From: Gammaproteobacteria bacterium | GTDB taxonomy: Bacteria; Pseudomonadota; Gammaproteobacteria; UBA6186; Azoamicaceae | Length of the DNA: 64,000 bases | Assembly (NCBI GenBank): GCA_013288135.1 | Contig: JABDCL010000001.1 | Location: 248,001 to 312,000 of the forward strand | Reading direction: 5' to 3' | Shown: positions 1 through 10,702 of the stretch, in pieces | How positions within the stretch are numbered: position 1 is the first letter of the stretch | Layout: every line of letters begins with the position of its first letter | Program-made: the position numbers and the translations under genes | The notes under the pieces: generated by a model | The model's database searches: none | Told to the model about the DNA's origin: nothing | What the model saw: the letters and a program-made list of their open reading frames with translations, nothing else

Positions 1-82
1 GAGGGATTCGAACCCTCGATGGAGCTATTAACCCCATACTCCCTTAGCAGGGGAGCGCCTTCAGCCTCTCGGCCATCTCTCC
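1..82 (-). tRNA. tRNA-Ser (anticodon GCT), 3' end cut by the window edge
   Basis: Reverse strand reads GGAGAGATGGCCGAGAGGCTGAAGGCGCTCCCCTGCTAAGGGAGTATGGGG...GGGTTCGAATCCCTC; long variable arm typical of tRNA-Ser. Confidence 0.93.
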
Positions 83-203
83 AACTCCTAAATCAAGAGC
101 AAAAGTCTAACATAAAAGCTACAAGCCGGATAGGGATTGAGAGACTTGTGTCTAAAAGAATATTCGGAACCCTCGAGGTTTAAGCAATACGAGCCCTTTA
201 TAA

Positions 204-3164
204 TTACTGTTGGTCTCCATTAGCACCCTGATTTTTCTGATACGCCATTGCAGCTAAAAGACGCAGTTGTAAAGAAGGTTCCGTCGATAATGGATAGGTG
301 GTCCAATATTCCCAAGCTTTTTCAGGTTTACCCAATTTAATATGGGCAAGCAAGGAATATCCCAAAATGAGGGATTTATCTGCAAAAGCTTCATTCAAAT
401 TCAAAAGGCTATTTGACGCTATTGATATCGCAGAATAATCTCGATACACAAGACCTTCAAACAACTTAAGCCAAGCTTGAATACGAGGCGAGGTATTAGC
501 AATGCATTCATTCATTTTAATTTTATTCCACAGTGCATTAACTTGATGTCTAGGTAAATAAGGCACACTGTATTCCATGATTGCTTTAAGGGAAGTCAAC
601 CATGCATCCTCACCGATGAGACCCTGACACAGTGCATGATTATTGATAATCTCACTAAGCGCAAAATGACTATTGGGATCATAAGAACGTGTTTTGGGAT
701 CTTGAACTAGAGTCTTATAAATCCGCATGCCACGTTCAACTCGATAAGAGACAGAAAAAGAGGGATTAGGCGTAATGCTCTGAGGATTCATGGAATTATC
801 CAAATCCAAAAGCAAAGATAAAGGCAGAGGACTATATTTTAAATCAATCAAATTTGCAGTTTGGGCTAAAAATCTTACTTTATTTGCATTTAAATCTAAA
901 ACGGGAAAATAATCCGAATTGCTATTGATAGGAAAAGATTCAAAAAATGCTCCTAATGTCTTCCGATCTCCCAATCGATGTAATAATAGATCATCATTGC
1001 TTTTAACATAAACCCGTTCTAATGCTGTTTGCAGTGCCGGGATTGAAAAAATCTTACTGCTGGGAATTTGATTCAAATCCTCTTTGCTTGCAATGATTAA
1101 AAGATCCGTATTATCTGTTAAATACAGTGTATAAAAAGGAAAATGTTGCCCTACAGCCTTTAACACTGAAGCGATAAGAGTTGGTGACAAATCATATAAA
1201 TTAATCCACTGAGCAAAGACACCTTTGGGTGTCAAACTGCGTTTTGCAAGTTGATAAAACTCTTCTGTAAACAAATTGGAAACACCACTGACCCAAGGAT
1301 TAGAAGGCTCAGACATAATTAAATCGTATTGACTTTTAGATCTTGTAAAATAGGATCGTGCATCTTCTAATATCAGATGACTTCGCTTGTCCTCAAAAGT
1401 TAATTTTACTCGTTCTCCAAATAATTTAGCACCTTCTACCACCGCAGGTTCTATTTCAATAGTGTCAACTTGTTCAACGGATGGAATACTCAGAAAAGTA
1501 TGTGTTGACATTCCAGAACCTAAACCAATAACAGCAATTTTTCTTGCTTCTGGAAAGAGTGACCACGAAATCACAGGAAGCATAATTTGCGTGGATTCAT
1601 CGTTACCTGGAGGGCCCTGAAAAGCAATAGAGGCATCTGTTTTTCCATTGGTACTAATACCCAAACTATTCGCCCATTTTACAACAGCGATGGTGGCTGT
1701 TTTTCCGTCTTTGTGGAACACAACTTGATTTTTATCTTCAGTGAGAAGATGTCCTTGTCGAAAAACACCTGAAGCCATTTTAAGAGGATTTAAATGTACA
1801 AAACCCAAGACAGCAACAGAAGAAATAAGAGAAAGTGCACTGGCAGTGACAAAAGAAAGTTGTCGGAAAGTTTTAAAGCATAACCAAAGCATCCCTAGCC
1901 CAAGTCCAATATCAACCAATGCTCCCAATCCAACGCCTGCTTTTAAGCCAAAATTAGGCATTATCCATTGTTGTGCTAATATGGCACCCACAATAGCGCC
2001 AAGTGTATTAAAGGTATAAACTTGACCAATGCTTTTTTCACCGTAGTTTTTCTGCAATAAAATTTCAGTGATCAGGGGAAATGTCATACCTGCACATAAT
2101 GTGGTGGGCAACATAAATATCAGACATAAACTGTAATTTAAACTATTTAAAATGAAATAACCCCATTCAGTTTTAGGAATGCTTTGTAAAAAACTAGCCA
2201 TGTAAGTAAATGTAAAGTTATAGGCAGGCAATGTTAAAAGCGCCATACATCCCATCACAATCTGAATATAGGCAAGTGTTCGTAATGGATTCTTTAGCTT
2301 GGTGATGAATTGATTGATAAAAAAACTACCGAAGGCCAAACCAAAAATAAAAGCACTGAGCATTAATTCAAAAGCATGAGTAGAAGATCCAAGCACCATA
2401 CTCAGCATGCGGATCCAAATAATTTCATAAATAAATGATGAAAAACCTGTAATTAAAGAACACAACAGCATTACTTTAGGTGAAAATAACAATGAACTGG
2501 TCTGATTACTCTGTTGAATAGGCAGGGTATCCGGTTCCTCGGTTTTAATTGAAGCTATCCAAGCACTTAAAGCAATCAAAACATTAATAACCCCTGCTGT
2601 TAACACGGTTCCCGGTAACCCTAGTTTTTCTACTAAGAAAAATCCTGGAATCAGTACACCAATCGCTCCCCCCAAACTATTAACAAAATATAATAGAGCT
2701 ATTGAACGACCTGATTTTTCAGGAAACCGGCGCAAACAAGCCGTAGTCATCAAAGGGAAAGTGCTACCCAATAAGATAGATTGTGGGAGAATCATCAAAG
2801 CCCCCGCCAACCAAAGGACAATACTGGCACTTAAGGCAGATTCTGTATTTATTAAGAGCGTTTCTTGAAGAAAGCCCATTGAATTCACATAGATAGAATG
2901 AAAATAAGCGCCAAATAATCCTAAACATAACTCAACAACAGCATAAATCTTTAGCAGATTTCTCATTTTATGGCTATAGTGAGCAACTACCCAAGCACCA
3001 AGAGCCATTCCCCCCATGAAAATAACCAAAACTAATAGTTGAGCATAAGCAGAGTGACCTAATAATAATTTTAAATATTGTGCCCAGATAGACTCATAAA
3101 TGAGTCCGGCAAATCCAGAAAATCCAAATAATAGAAGAAAAAAGAAAAATAAAGGGCGTTGCAT
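204..3164 (-). CDS. Fused multi-TM membrane protein with C-terminal spermidine synthase-like SAM domain
   Basis: 986 aa ORF; N-terminal half many TM helices; C-terminal IAVIGLGSGMSTHTFLS...DTIEIEPAVVEGA...DARSYF...YDLIMSEPSNPWVSGVSNLFT. Confidence 0.85.
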   Translation of the reverse strand: MQRPLFFFFLLLFGFSGFAGLIYESIWAQYLKLLLGHSAYAQLLVLVIFMGGMALGAWVVAHYSHKMRNLLKIYAVVELCLGLFGAYFHSIYVNSMGFLQETLLINTESALSASIVLWLAGALMILPQSILLGSTFPLMTTACLRRFPEKSGRSIALLYFVNSLGGAIGVLIPGFFLVEKLGLPGTVLTAGVINVLIALSAWIASIKTEEPDTLPIQQSNQTSSLLFSPKVMLLCSLITGFSSFIYEIIWIRMLSMVLGSSTHAFELMLSAFIFGLAFGSFFINQFITKLKNPLRTLAYIQIVMGCMALLTLPAYNFTFTYMASFLQSIPKTEWGYFILNSLNYSLCLIFMLPTTLCAGMTFPLITEILLQKNYGEKSIGQVYTFNTLGAIVGAILAQQWIMPNFGLKAGVGLGALVDIGLGLGMLWLCFKTFRQLSFVTASALSLISSVAVLGFVHLNPLKMASGVFRQGHLLTEDKNQVVFHKDGKTATIAVVKWANSLGISTNGKTDASIAFQGPPGNDESTQIMLPVISWSLFPEARKIAVIGLGSGMSTHTFLSIPSVEQVDTIEIEPAVVEGAKLFGERVKLTFEDKRSHLILEDARSYFTRSKSQYDLIMSEPSNPWVSGVSNLFTEEFYQLAKRSLTPKGVFAQWINLYDLSPTLIASVLKAVGQHFPFYTLYLTDNTDLLIIASKEDLNQIPSSKIFSIPALQTALERVYVKSNDDLLLHRLGDRKTLGAFFESFPINSNSDYFPVLDLNANKVRFLAQTANLIDLKYSPLPLSLLLDLDNSMNPQSITPNPSFSVSYRVERGMRIYKTLVQDPKTRSYDPNSHFALSEIINNHALCQGLIGEDAWLTSLKAIMEYSVPYLPRHQVNALWNKIKMNECIANTSPRIQAWLKLFEGLVYRDYSAISIASNSLLNLNEAFADKSLILGYSLLAHIKLGKPEKAWEYWTTYPLSTEPSLQLRLLAAMAYQKNQGANGDQQ

Positions 3165-3301
3165 AATGGGGTACCTATCCTTGGGTGTTGGTGTCTTATT
3201 CTTGAGCCTACTTGAATCTTATTCTTTGAGTCAATATAGTAATACAAAGACTGGTTTTGTATTCAGTATTACTTCTCCCGATAACTGTCTATTTTAGTGT
3301 T

Positions 3302-3360
3302 CCTTCTCCCGTTTTCGAGAGAAGGTGGTGCGAAGCACCGGATGAAGGCGGGTGGCGTGG
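3302..3360. repeat. Intergenic hairpin-rich dispersed-repeat-like element
   Basis: ccttctcccgttttcgagagaagg and ggtgcgaagcacc inverted repeats immediately 3' of csrA. Confidence 0.5.
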
Positions 3361-3367
3361 GTAAGGG

Positions 3368-3640
3368 TTATTCTTTTTCTTCATCCTCATCGTGTAATTT
3401 AGACGTACCAGATGTACCAAAAGGTGGCACCTGCCCCGTTTGCATGGCAGCTTCGAGTTGTGCAAGCTTATCTAATTTTTCACGTTGTATGCGTTGATAA
3501 ATTTCTTCACGATGGACCGATACTTCTTTAGGCGCATTGACACCAATACGAACCTGATTTCCTTTTACTCCCAATACTGTCACACTGACATCATCACCCA
3601 CCATTAAAGTTTCACCCACGCGCCTTGTTAAAATTAACAT
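3368..3640 (-). CDS. csrA: Carbon storage regulator CsrA
   Basis: [51 protein letters not shown]; acidic C-terminal tail. Confidence 0.97.
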   Translation of the reverse strand: MLILTRRVGETLMVGDDVSVTVLGVKGNQVRIGVNAPKEVSVHREEIYQRIQREKLDKLAQLEAAMQTGQVPPFGTSGTSKLHDEDEEKE

Positions 3641-3735
3641 TGTTCAATCTCCTTTCCTAACCTCTTATATTCTATTCATGTCAATGATTTGACGGTCCTT
3701 ACCACTCTTATTTATTAACTTTTTATTTACCTACT

Positions 3736-4971
3736 CTAATTTATCTCTACTTCTTTGGGTTCTTTCCCTAATTGAAAAGCCTCATGCAAGGCACATACAC
3801 CTCGTTCTAAATGTTCTTCGTCAATTACAACAGAAACTTTAATTTCTGAGGTAGAAATCAACTGGATATTAATCCCTTGAACGCCTAAAGTATGGAACAT
3901 CGTACTTGCCACTTTGGGATGAGAACGCAAACCCATTCCAACTAAAGAAATCTTTGCAATCTGGTCGTTTCCTTCCAATTTATCTAGTTTTAAAGTTTTA
4001 GAAGAATTTTCTAATAACTCTTGGACTTGGTTAAAATCTCTCTTATGTACCGTAAAAGTTAAATCTGTTGCTCCATTTATTGAAGGGGTTTGTACTAACA
4101 TATCCACTTCAATATGTGCATCACTTAAAGGATTTAAGATCTGTGCTGCAATCCCCGGCAGATCAGACAATCCACGTAATACAAATTTTGCCTCATCACG
4201 ATTGTAAGCAATACCAGAGACAATCGAATGATCTTTATGCAGAGATTGTATAATCAAAGTACCCGAGCCTTCTTTGAAAGTAGACAACACTCGAACGGGA
4301 ACATTGTATCTACCTGCAAATTCTACTGCGCGGATCTGCATCACTTTTGCACCTTGACTCGCCAGTTCTATCATTTCTTGACAGGTTACTTGCGACAGTT
4401 GTCTCGCATAAGGAACAATTCTCGGATCTGCTGTATATATTCCATTCACATCCGTATAAATTTGACACTCATCCGCCTGTAAGGCGGCCGCCAAAGCAAC
4501 GGCTGTGGTATCAGATCCCCCTCTCCCTAATGTCGTAATATTGCCTAAATCATCCACTCCCTGAAAACCAGCAACGACGACCACTGTGCCAGAAGCCAAA
4601 TCTGCTTGAATTTTAGAGCCTTCTACCTCTAAAATTCGTGCCTTGTTATGGACACTATCTGTTCTTATCTGAACTTGCGCCCCCGTATAAGACCGTGCAG
4701 GGCACCCTTTATCAATTAATGCCATACTGAGCAATGCCATAGCAACCTGCTCTCCGGTTGACAATAGAACATCAAATTCACGAGGATTAGGTGTTATGCT
4801 TAATTTTTGTGCTAAAGCGACAAGACGATCAGTCTCACCACTCATGGCCGAGACCACCACAACCACTTGGTGTCCTTCTGCCCTGGTTTTTAAAATTTTA
4901 TCAACAACATGGTGAATGCGCGGCAAGCTGCCAACCGAAGTACCACCATACTTTTGTACTATTAAGGCCAT
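3736..4971 (-). CDS. lysC: Aspartate kinase (start placed at internal MALIVQKYGGTSVG)
   Basis: KYGGTSVGS, GFQGVDDLGNITTLGRGGSDTTA and ACT-like C-terminus; ORF track extends to 5025 but homology start is at 4971. Confidence 0.95.
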   Translation of the reverse strand: MALIVQKYGGTSVGSLPRIHHVVDKILKTRAEGHQVVVVVSAMSGETDRLVALAQKLSITPNPREFDVLLSTGEQVAMALLSMALIDKGCPARSYTGAQVQIRTDSVHNKARILEVEGSKIQADLASGTVVVVAGFQGVDDLGNITTLGRGGSDTTAVALAAALQADECQIYTDVNGIYTADPRIVPYARQLSQVTCQEMIELASQGAKVMQIRAVEFAGRYNVPVRVLSTFKEGSGTLIIQSLHKDHSIVSGIAYNRDEAKFVLRGLSDLPGIAAQILNPLSDAHIEVDMLVQTPSINGATDLTFTVHKRDFNQVQELLENSSKTLKLDKLEGNDQIAKISLVGMGLRSHPKVASTMFHTLGVQGINIQLISTSEIKVSVVIDEEHLERGVCALHEAFQLGKEPKEVEIN

Positions 4972-5069
4972 ATACCATAAGCCTAAAAGGCAGTTATTAT
5001 TACATATCCCATAGACATTTCGCAATCAGTTGATGAACTAATTCGAAAGTCCACCTATTTTTGCATCCA

Positions 5070-7697
5070 TTAGCGTTCTGCAACCAGTTTATAAACCAGC
5101 TCTAACGCCTGTTCCAAGCCTGCTGGGTTATTACCCCCCGCTTGGGCCATATCAGGACGACCTCCCCCTTGTCCCCCTATTTCCTTTGCAATCTGGTTTA
5201 CCAAATTATTCGCCTGAATTTTGTCTACACAGTCTTTGGTAACTCCTGCAACTAGGTTCACCTTTTGTTCCTGAATCCCTGCTAATACTATGACGGCTGG
5301 TTTGTATTTATTCTTTAAACTATCTACCGTATCCCTTAATGTTTTAAGATCCCCGGTTGGTAACTGGACCGCCAATACATTGACGCCCCCAATATTTTGA
5401 ATTTTTTCTTCTAAATTAGATCCTGCGCCTCCTTTTGCAAGTGTCGCTTTCAAGTCTTGCAATTCTTTTTCTAATTGACGTGTTCGAGAAACTGTTTGTT
5501 GAACTTTTTCCTCTACTAAATCTCGAGGACATTTTAACGTAGAAGCTATTCGATCAAAACGAGTTTCTAATGCATCGATCCAAGCCATTGCCCGCTCCCC
5601 TGTAACGGCTTCGAGTCGACGTACCCCAGCACTAATACCCCCTTCAGAGGTAATTTTTAAGAAACCAATATCTCCTGTGCGTTTAACATGTGTTCCCCCA
5701 CAGAGCTCTACTGAAAAATTACCTCCCATCCTTAATACACGTAATTTTTTATTTTTGTCATATTTTTCACCAAATAACGCCATGGCACCACTGGCAATAG
5801 CTTCATCAGCAGTCATCAGTTCGGTTTTTACTTCACTATTTAAACGAATTTGTTCATTCACCATTTTTTCTACTTCTTTAATCTGCTGCTGTGTGAGTGG
5901 TTCAAAATGAGAAAAATCAAATCTTAAGCGTTGCGGCTCAACCAACGATCCTTTTTGCTGCACATGAGATCCCACAACTTTTTGTAATGCGGCATGTAAT
6001 AAATGCGTCGCAGAATGATTTAAAGCGGTTGCTCGCCGTTTTTCCCGATCAACAACTGCTAAAACTGCTACACCCACTTCCAAAGTACCTGCAGTTAACA
6101 TCCCATGATGCATATGTGCTTGACCAAGGCGTCGAGTATCTTGTACTACAAAAATTCCATTTTCACTTCCACTTAAAAATTGAAGCTCGCCTTGATCGCC
6201 CACTTGACCACCAGATTCCGCATAAAAAGGTGTTTGATCTAACACCACTACCCCTCTCTCTCCTGGGTGTAGTTTTGTGACAGATTGTCCTTCTCGATAC
6301 AATGCAATAATAAGCGCTTTTTGTTCTATTCCTTCATATCCCGTAAATTCAGTTTCATGCGAAGTGTCTAAAGAAAAATTAGAATGATCGGTAAACTGAC
6401 TCGCAGCTCGTGCACGTGTTCGCTGTGCTTCCATCGCCTGATTAAATCCTTCCATATCTAAAGTCATTGACCGCTCTCTTACAATATCTGCGGTTAAATC
6501 AACTGGAAAACCATAGGTATCATACAACTTAAATACCGTATCTCCGGGGACAACGTTGCCTGTGATGCGCAGAAGATCTTCTTCTAAAATTTTTAAACCT
6601 TGTTCTAAAGTTTTAGCGAACTGTAATTCTTCTTGATTTAAAACACGTTCAACATGTTCGATGGCTCTGGTTAATTCGGGATAAGCCTGCCCCATTTCAT
6701 GCCCAAGTGGTTTTACTAAACGATAGAAAAAAGGCTCTTTCTGTACTCCCAGTAAGTAACCATGACGAATTGCACGCCGACAAATACGCCGCAAAACATA
6801 TCCCCGACCTTCATTAGAAGGAATAACACCATCAACAATCAAAAAAGCACATGCGCGAATATGATCAGCAATCACCCGTAATGATTTATTCTGTAAATCG
6901 CTTGTTTTTGTAATACTTGCCGCTGCTTTGATTAAATGCTTAAAAATATCAATATCATAATTGCTGTGCACATGTTGCATCACTGCGGCAATACGCTCTA
7001 ATCCCATCCCAGTATCCACTGAAGGTTTGGGAAGGGGGGTCAATGTTCCCTCTTTATCCCTATTATATTGCATGAAAACTAAATTCCATATCTCAATATA
7101 ACGATCACCTTCTTCTTCAAGTGATCCCGGAGGCCCACCTGGAATATCAGGTCCATGATCATAAAAAATCTCGGAACATGGGCCACAAGGCCCAGTATCT
7201 CCCATTGACCAAAAATTATCTTTGGCACCACACCTGGAAAATCGTTTTGAATCAACGCCAATTTCTTTTAACCAAATATTTTCTGCTTCTTCATCTTCCT
7301 CATAAACGGTTACCCACAAATGTTTTTTTGGAATTTCCAAAACTTCTGTCAGAAATATCCAAGCATACTGAATTGCTTCTCGTTTAAAATATTCTCCAAA
7401 ACTAAAATTGCCAAGCATCTCAAAAAAAGTATGATGCCGGGCTGTTAGTCCAACATTTTCAAGATCATTATGCTTTCCACCCGCTCGAACACAGCGCTGA
7501 CAACTGACCGCCCTTGTATAAGGGCGAGATTCTGCACCTAGAAACATATCTTTAAATTGCACCATGCCCGCATTGGTAAATAACAATGTTGGATCATTTG
7601 TTGGCACTAACGAGCTGCTTGGTACTAATGTGTGTCCTCGTTGATGGAAATACTCCAAAAATAGTTGGCGTAACTGCCCGGTATTCATCAATTTCAA
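5070..7697 (-). CDS. alaS: Alanyl-tRNA synthetase
   Basis: 875 aa; [53 protein letters not shown]. Confidence 0.98.
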   Translation of the reverse strand: MKLMNTGQLRQLFLEYFHQRGHTLVPSSSLVPTNDPTLLFTNAGMVQFKDMFLGAESRPYTRAVSCQRCVRAGGKHNDLENVGLTARHHTFFEMLGNFSFGEYFKREAIQYAWIFLTEVLEIPKKHLWVTVYEEDEEAENIWLKEIGVDSKRFSRCGAKDNFWSMGDTGPCGPCSEIFYDHGPDIPGGPPGSLEEEGDRYIEIWNLVFMQYNRDKEGTLTPLPKPSVDTGMGLERIAAVMQHVHSNYDIDIFKHLIKAAASITKTSDLQNKSLRVIADHIRACAFLIVDGVIPSNEGRGYVLRRICRRAIRHGYLLGVQKEPFFYRLVKPLGHEMGQAYPELTRAIEHVERVLNQEELQFAKTLEQGLKILEEDLLRITGNVVPGDTVFKLYDTYGFPVDLTADIVRERSMTLDMEGFNQAMEAQRTRARAASQFTDHSNFSLDTSHETEFTGYEGIEQKALIIALYREGQSVTKLHPGERGVVVLDQTPFYAESGGQVGDQGELQFLSGSENGIFVVQDTRRLGQAHMHHGMLTAGTLEVGVAVLAVVDREKRRATALNHSATHLLHAALQKVVGSHVQQKGSLVEPQRLRFDFSHFEPLTQQQIKEVEKMVNEQIRLNSEVKTELMTADEAIASGAMALFGEKYDKNKKLRVLRMGGNFSVELCGGTHVKRTGDIGFLKITSEGGISAGVRRLEAVTGERAMAWIDALETRFDRIASTLKCPRDLVEEKVQQTVSRTRQLEKELQDLKATLAKGGAGSNLEEKIQNIGGVNVLAVQLPTGDLKTLRDTVDSLKNKYKPAVIVLAGIQEQKVNLVAGVTKDCVDKIQANNLVNQIAKEIGGQGGGRPDMAQAGGNNPAGLEQALELVYKLVAER

Positions 7698-8767
7698 CCC
7701 TCGATTTCTTCTGCTTCTTCTTCCCTCAACTCTGCAGTTGATGTGGGTAAAGAAAGTGGCGCTGCCAACAATTTCTCTCGAATAATAGCTTCAATTTCCT
7801 TGGCTATTTCAGGTTGTTCACTCAAATATTGTCGAACATTTTCTTTACCTTGACCAATTCGATTACCCTTGTAACTGTACCAAGCACCTGATTTATCAAT
7901 CAAGCCTAATTTAACACCAAACTCAATCACTTCACCCAATCGAGAAATACCTTGTCCATAGAATATTTCGAAATCGGCTTGTTTGAAGGGAGGTGCCACT
8001 TTATTTTTAACTACTTTGACACGCGTTTCATTCCCCAAAATTTCCTCACCTTTCTTAATGGCTCCGGTGCGACGAATATCTAAACGAACGGATGCATAAA
8101 ATTTTAAGGCGTTACCCCCAGTCGTTGTTTCAGGGCTCCCAAAGAAAACTCCTATTTTCATGCGGATCTGGTTAATAAAAATAACCAAGGTGTTAGACCG
8201 CTTGATGTTCCCAGTTAACTTTCGTAAAGCCTGAGACATTAAACGTGCTTGCAACCCCATATGTTGATCACCCATTTCACCTTCAATTTCAGCTTTAGGT
8301 GTTAAAGCAGCGACAGAATCGACGACAACAACATCCACAGCACCTGATCTCACTAACATATCGGTAATTTCTAAAGCCTGCTCACCCGTATCCGGTTGAG
8401 ATACTAATAACTCGTCCACCTTTACACCCAGTTTTTCTGCATAACTGGGATCTAAAGCATGTTCGGCATCCACAAAAGCCGCTGTTCCTCCCATGCGTTG
8501 GCATTCTGAAACCACTTGCAAAGTTAAAGTGGTTTTACCAGAAGATTCTGGCCCAAAAATCTCGACAATACGCCCCTTAGGAAGACCTCCAATACCCAAG
8601 GCAATATCCAATCCTAAAGATCCCGTCGAAATCGCTTCAACATTAGCAATTGCGGAACCATCTCCCATGAGCATAACCGCACCTTTACCAAACTGACGCT
8701 CTATCTGTGATAAAGCTGCATCCAATGCCTTTTTTTTGTGATTATCAATTATTCTTTGATTATCCAT
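7694..8767 (-). CDS. recA: Recombinase RecA
   Basis: [44 protein letters not shown]; overlaps alaS by 4 bp. Confidence 0.99.
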   Translation of the reverse strand: MDNQRIIDNHKKKALDAALSQIERQFGKGAVMLMGDGSAIANVEAISTGSLGLDIALGIGGLPKGRIVEIFGPESSGKTTLTLQVVSECQRMGGTAAFVDAEHALDPSYAEKLGVKVDELLVSQPDTGEQALEITDMLVRSGAVDVVVVDSVAALTPKAEIEGEMGDQHMGLQARLMSQALRKLTGNIKRSNTLVIFINQIRMKIGVFFGSPETTTGGNALKFYASVRLDIRRTGAIKKGEEILGNETRVKVVKNKVAPPFKQADFEIFYGQGISRLGEVIEFGVKLGLIDKSGAWYSYKGNRIGQGKENVRQYLSEQPEIAKEIEAIIREKLLAAPLSLPTSTAELREEEAEEIEG

Positions 8768-9056
8768 TGCTTAAAACCCCCTGTATAAAAAATCAAATAG
8801 GAAAAAATAACTGGCTATTATTGCACAGAAACCATTTCCTCGATAGATTATAAGTAATAGGTCGTTTTATATTATTTTTATAATTTCCAAGTTTCCCTTT
8901 ACCTTTCTCCAACACCATTTTAAAATTTATACGTTTAAAATCAAATAGTTATTCCCAATAATTTATAATACCCACTTTTATGCTTTCCCACTTGTATTAG
9001 TTCCCATTTTGAACTACTATATATTATATAAATTAATAGATTAGGAGTTTAATATT

Positions 9057-9323
9057 ATGTTACCTAGAAAGGTGAGGCCAGATGCTAAAGGCAGAATTAC
9101 TTTAGGACACTTAACCGATGGTGTGAGTGGGTATATTGTAAATACAATGCAAGACCATAAAATTATTCTAACACCCTATGTAGAAATCCCAGCTAGCGAA
9201 AAATGGCTATTTAACAATAAACAAGCTCTGAAAAAGGTTGAACAAGGCCTAAAAGATGCAGCTGCAGGTAATGTTTCTGAAAAAGGTAGCTTTGCTAAGT
9301 TTGTCGATGATGATATTGAATAA
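9057..9323 (+). CDS. Putative antitoxin of a type II toxin-antitoxin pair
   Basis: 88 aa, AbrB-like start (MLPRKVRPDAKGRITLG), immediately upstream of a RelE/ParE-like ORF with 1-nt overlap. Confidence 0.6.
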   Translation: MLPRKVRPDAKGRITLGHLTDGVSGYIVNTMQDHKIILTPYVEIPASEKWLFNNKQALKKVEQGLKDAAAGNVSEKGSFAKFVDDDIE

Positions 9324-9619
9324 TGCCATTTAAATTAGTATTTACAAATCAAGCAAGCTCTGATTATAACAATTTAGAAAAAAATAAAAATTTTTTAAAA
9401 CGTTTTAAAGCAGTGAGAAAGGCTTTAGGATATTTAGAAACCAACCCACGTCATCCAAGTTTGAATACACATAAATATGATTCTATAAGTGGCCTAAACG
9501 GTGAGGAAGTTTTTGAAGCTTATGCTGAAAATAAGACTCCCGCAGCATATCGAATTTTTTGGCATTATGGTCCCGATAAAAATAAAATAACTATTTTAGC
9601 AATAACTCCACATCCATGA
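9323..9619 (+). CDS. RelE/ParE-like toxin
   Basis: 98 aa; MPFKLVFTNQASSDYNNLEKN...YRIFWHYGPDKNKITILAITPHP, compatible with the RelE/ParE fold; paired with the upstream ORF. Confidence 0.65.
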   Translation: MPFKLVFTNQASSDYNNLEKNKNFLKRFKAVRKALGYLETNPRHPSLNTHKYDSISGLNGEEVFEAYAENKTPAAYRIFWHYGPDKNKITILAITPHP

Positions 9620-9639
9620 ATAATCACGGGGTCATTGTT

Positions 9640-10116
9640 CTAATTCCCTGACTTAACGCGAGTAGGCTTAGGAAGATTTGCCAATTGACGCACAAACCCT
9701 AGTTCTTCTAAAAATCGAGCATAACGTTCATTGCCCAATTGTCCCACAATCTGTTGTTGTGCTTTTCGCCATAAAGGTAAACCTCTTTCAATAGCACTGC
9801 GTCCTTTTTCTGTTAAGCCATATCCTTTTGAACGTCTATCGGGTAACTTTACAGTAGCAATAAAACCTGCTTTCTCTAAGGGCTTTAAATTGCGAGTCAA
9901 TGTGGTTCTATCCATCACTAACCCCTCTGCCATTTCGGTTAAGGTTTTACCATTGGAAGAGGATAACGAAACCAATAAAGTAAATTGGGTTGCTCGGATA
10001 CCTGCTGGTTCTAAATGACGATCAAAAAACTGTGTAACTGCCCGCGTAATTTTTCGCAGATTAAAACAGCAACACTGTACATTTATGGACTGATACGACG
10101 CTGCATTAAAACTCAT
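9640..10116 (-). CDS. MarR family transcriptional regulator
   Basis: winged-helix sequence LTEMAEGLVMDRTTLTRNLKPLEKAGFI...PDRRSKGYGLTEKG. Confidence 0.9.
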   Translation of the reverse strand: MSFNAASYQSINVQCCCFNLRKITRAVTQFFDRHLEPAGIRATQFTLLVSLSSSNGKTLTEMAEGLVMDRTTLTRNLKPLEKAGFIATVKLPDRRSKGYGLTEKGRSAIERGLPLWRKAQQQIVGQLGNERYARFLEELGFVRQLANLPKPTRVKSGN

Positions 10117-10190
10117 AGGGTGTACCTCCTAATAAAAGTGTAGGATCCCCTAAGAGAAATTTGCAAGCAAATTAACTAATTTTTTAATAA

Positions 10191-10679
10191 TTAATTTTGT
10201 ATTGCCCAGTGTGCTCGTGGGTCACGGACATCGCGACAAGCACGTCCATGAACGTTTTCCTTACGACCATCAATGATTACCGTGTGCACAAAGTCACGGC
10301 ATACTTTATTGCTGTGTTCATACTCTTCAGTTCTTGTAACCACAAAACGACCAGAATGGTTATTATTTGGGTTACGCCAAGTGCTGTATTCATGATCAGC
10401 TCTATTTTCTAAAGCATAGCGAGCTGTATCATCCGCAAGCTCTCTATCTCGTGCATCCATTTTACGACCTACTTCACTCCCTATAGCAGCTCCCAATAGA
10501 GTCCCTAATGCAACTCCCACTAATTGGCCTTTACCATGCCCAAACTGAGATCCAATTAAAGCCCCAGTCGCACCCCCAATTAGCATGCCACCGGTTTCTT
10601 TTGGACCATTACTCGCACATCCGGTAAACAATGCAGCAACCGTAATGATTGAAAGTACTTTTATCTTACTCATTCCCAT
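10191..10679 (-). CDS. Glycine-zipper 2TM (surface antigen-like) lipoprotein
   Basis: lipobox-like LFTGCASN; GGATGALIGSQFGHGKGQLVGVALGTLLGAAIGSEVGRKMD. Confidence 0.8.
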   Translation of the reverse strand: MGMSKIKVLSIITVAALFTGCASNGPKETGGMLIGGATGALIGSQFGHGKGQLVGVALGTLLGAAIGSEVGRKMDARDRELADDTARYALENRADHEYSTWRNPNNNHSGRFVVTRTEEYEHSNKVCRDFVHTVIIDGRKENVHGRACRDVRDPRAHWAIQN

Positions 10680-10702
10680 CTCCTATATTTGCCCCAATAA
10701 AT

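Noticed and set aside
1387-2019. Plus-strand ORFs at 1387-1620, 1587-1772 and 1741-2019
   Set aside because: Lie antisense inside the spermidine synthase-like gene; no recognisable domains
4068-5033. Plus-strand ORFs across lysC (4068-4253, 4228-4482, 4347-4538, 4791-5033)
   Set aside because: Antisense to a clear aspartate kinase gene; low-complexity or unlikely protein sequences
5677-7387. ORFs antisense or out of frame within alaS
   Set aside because: Shadow ORFs of a strongly conserved gene
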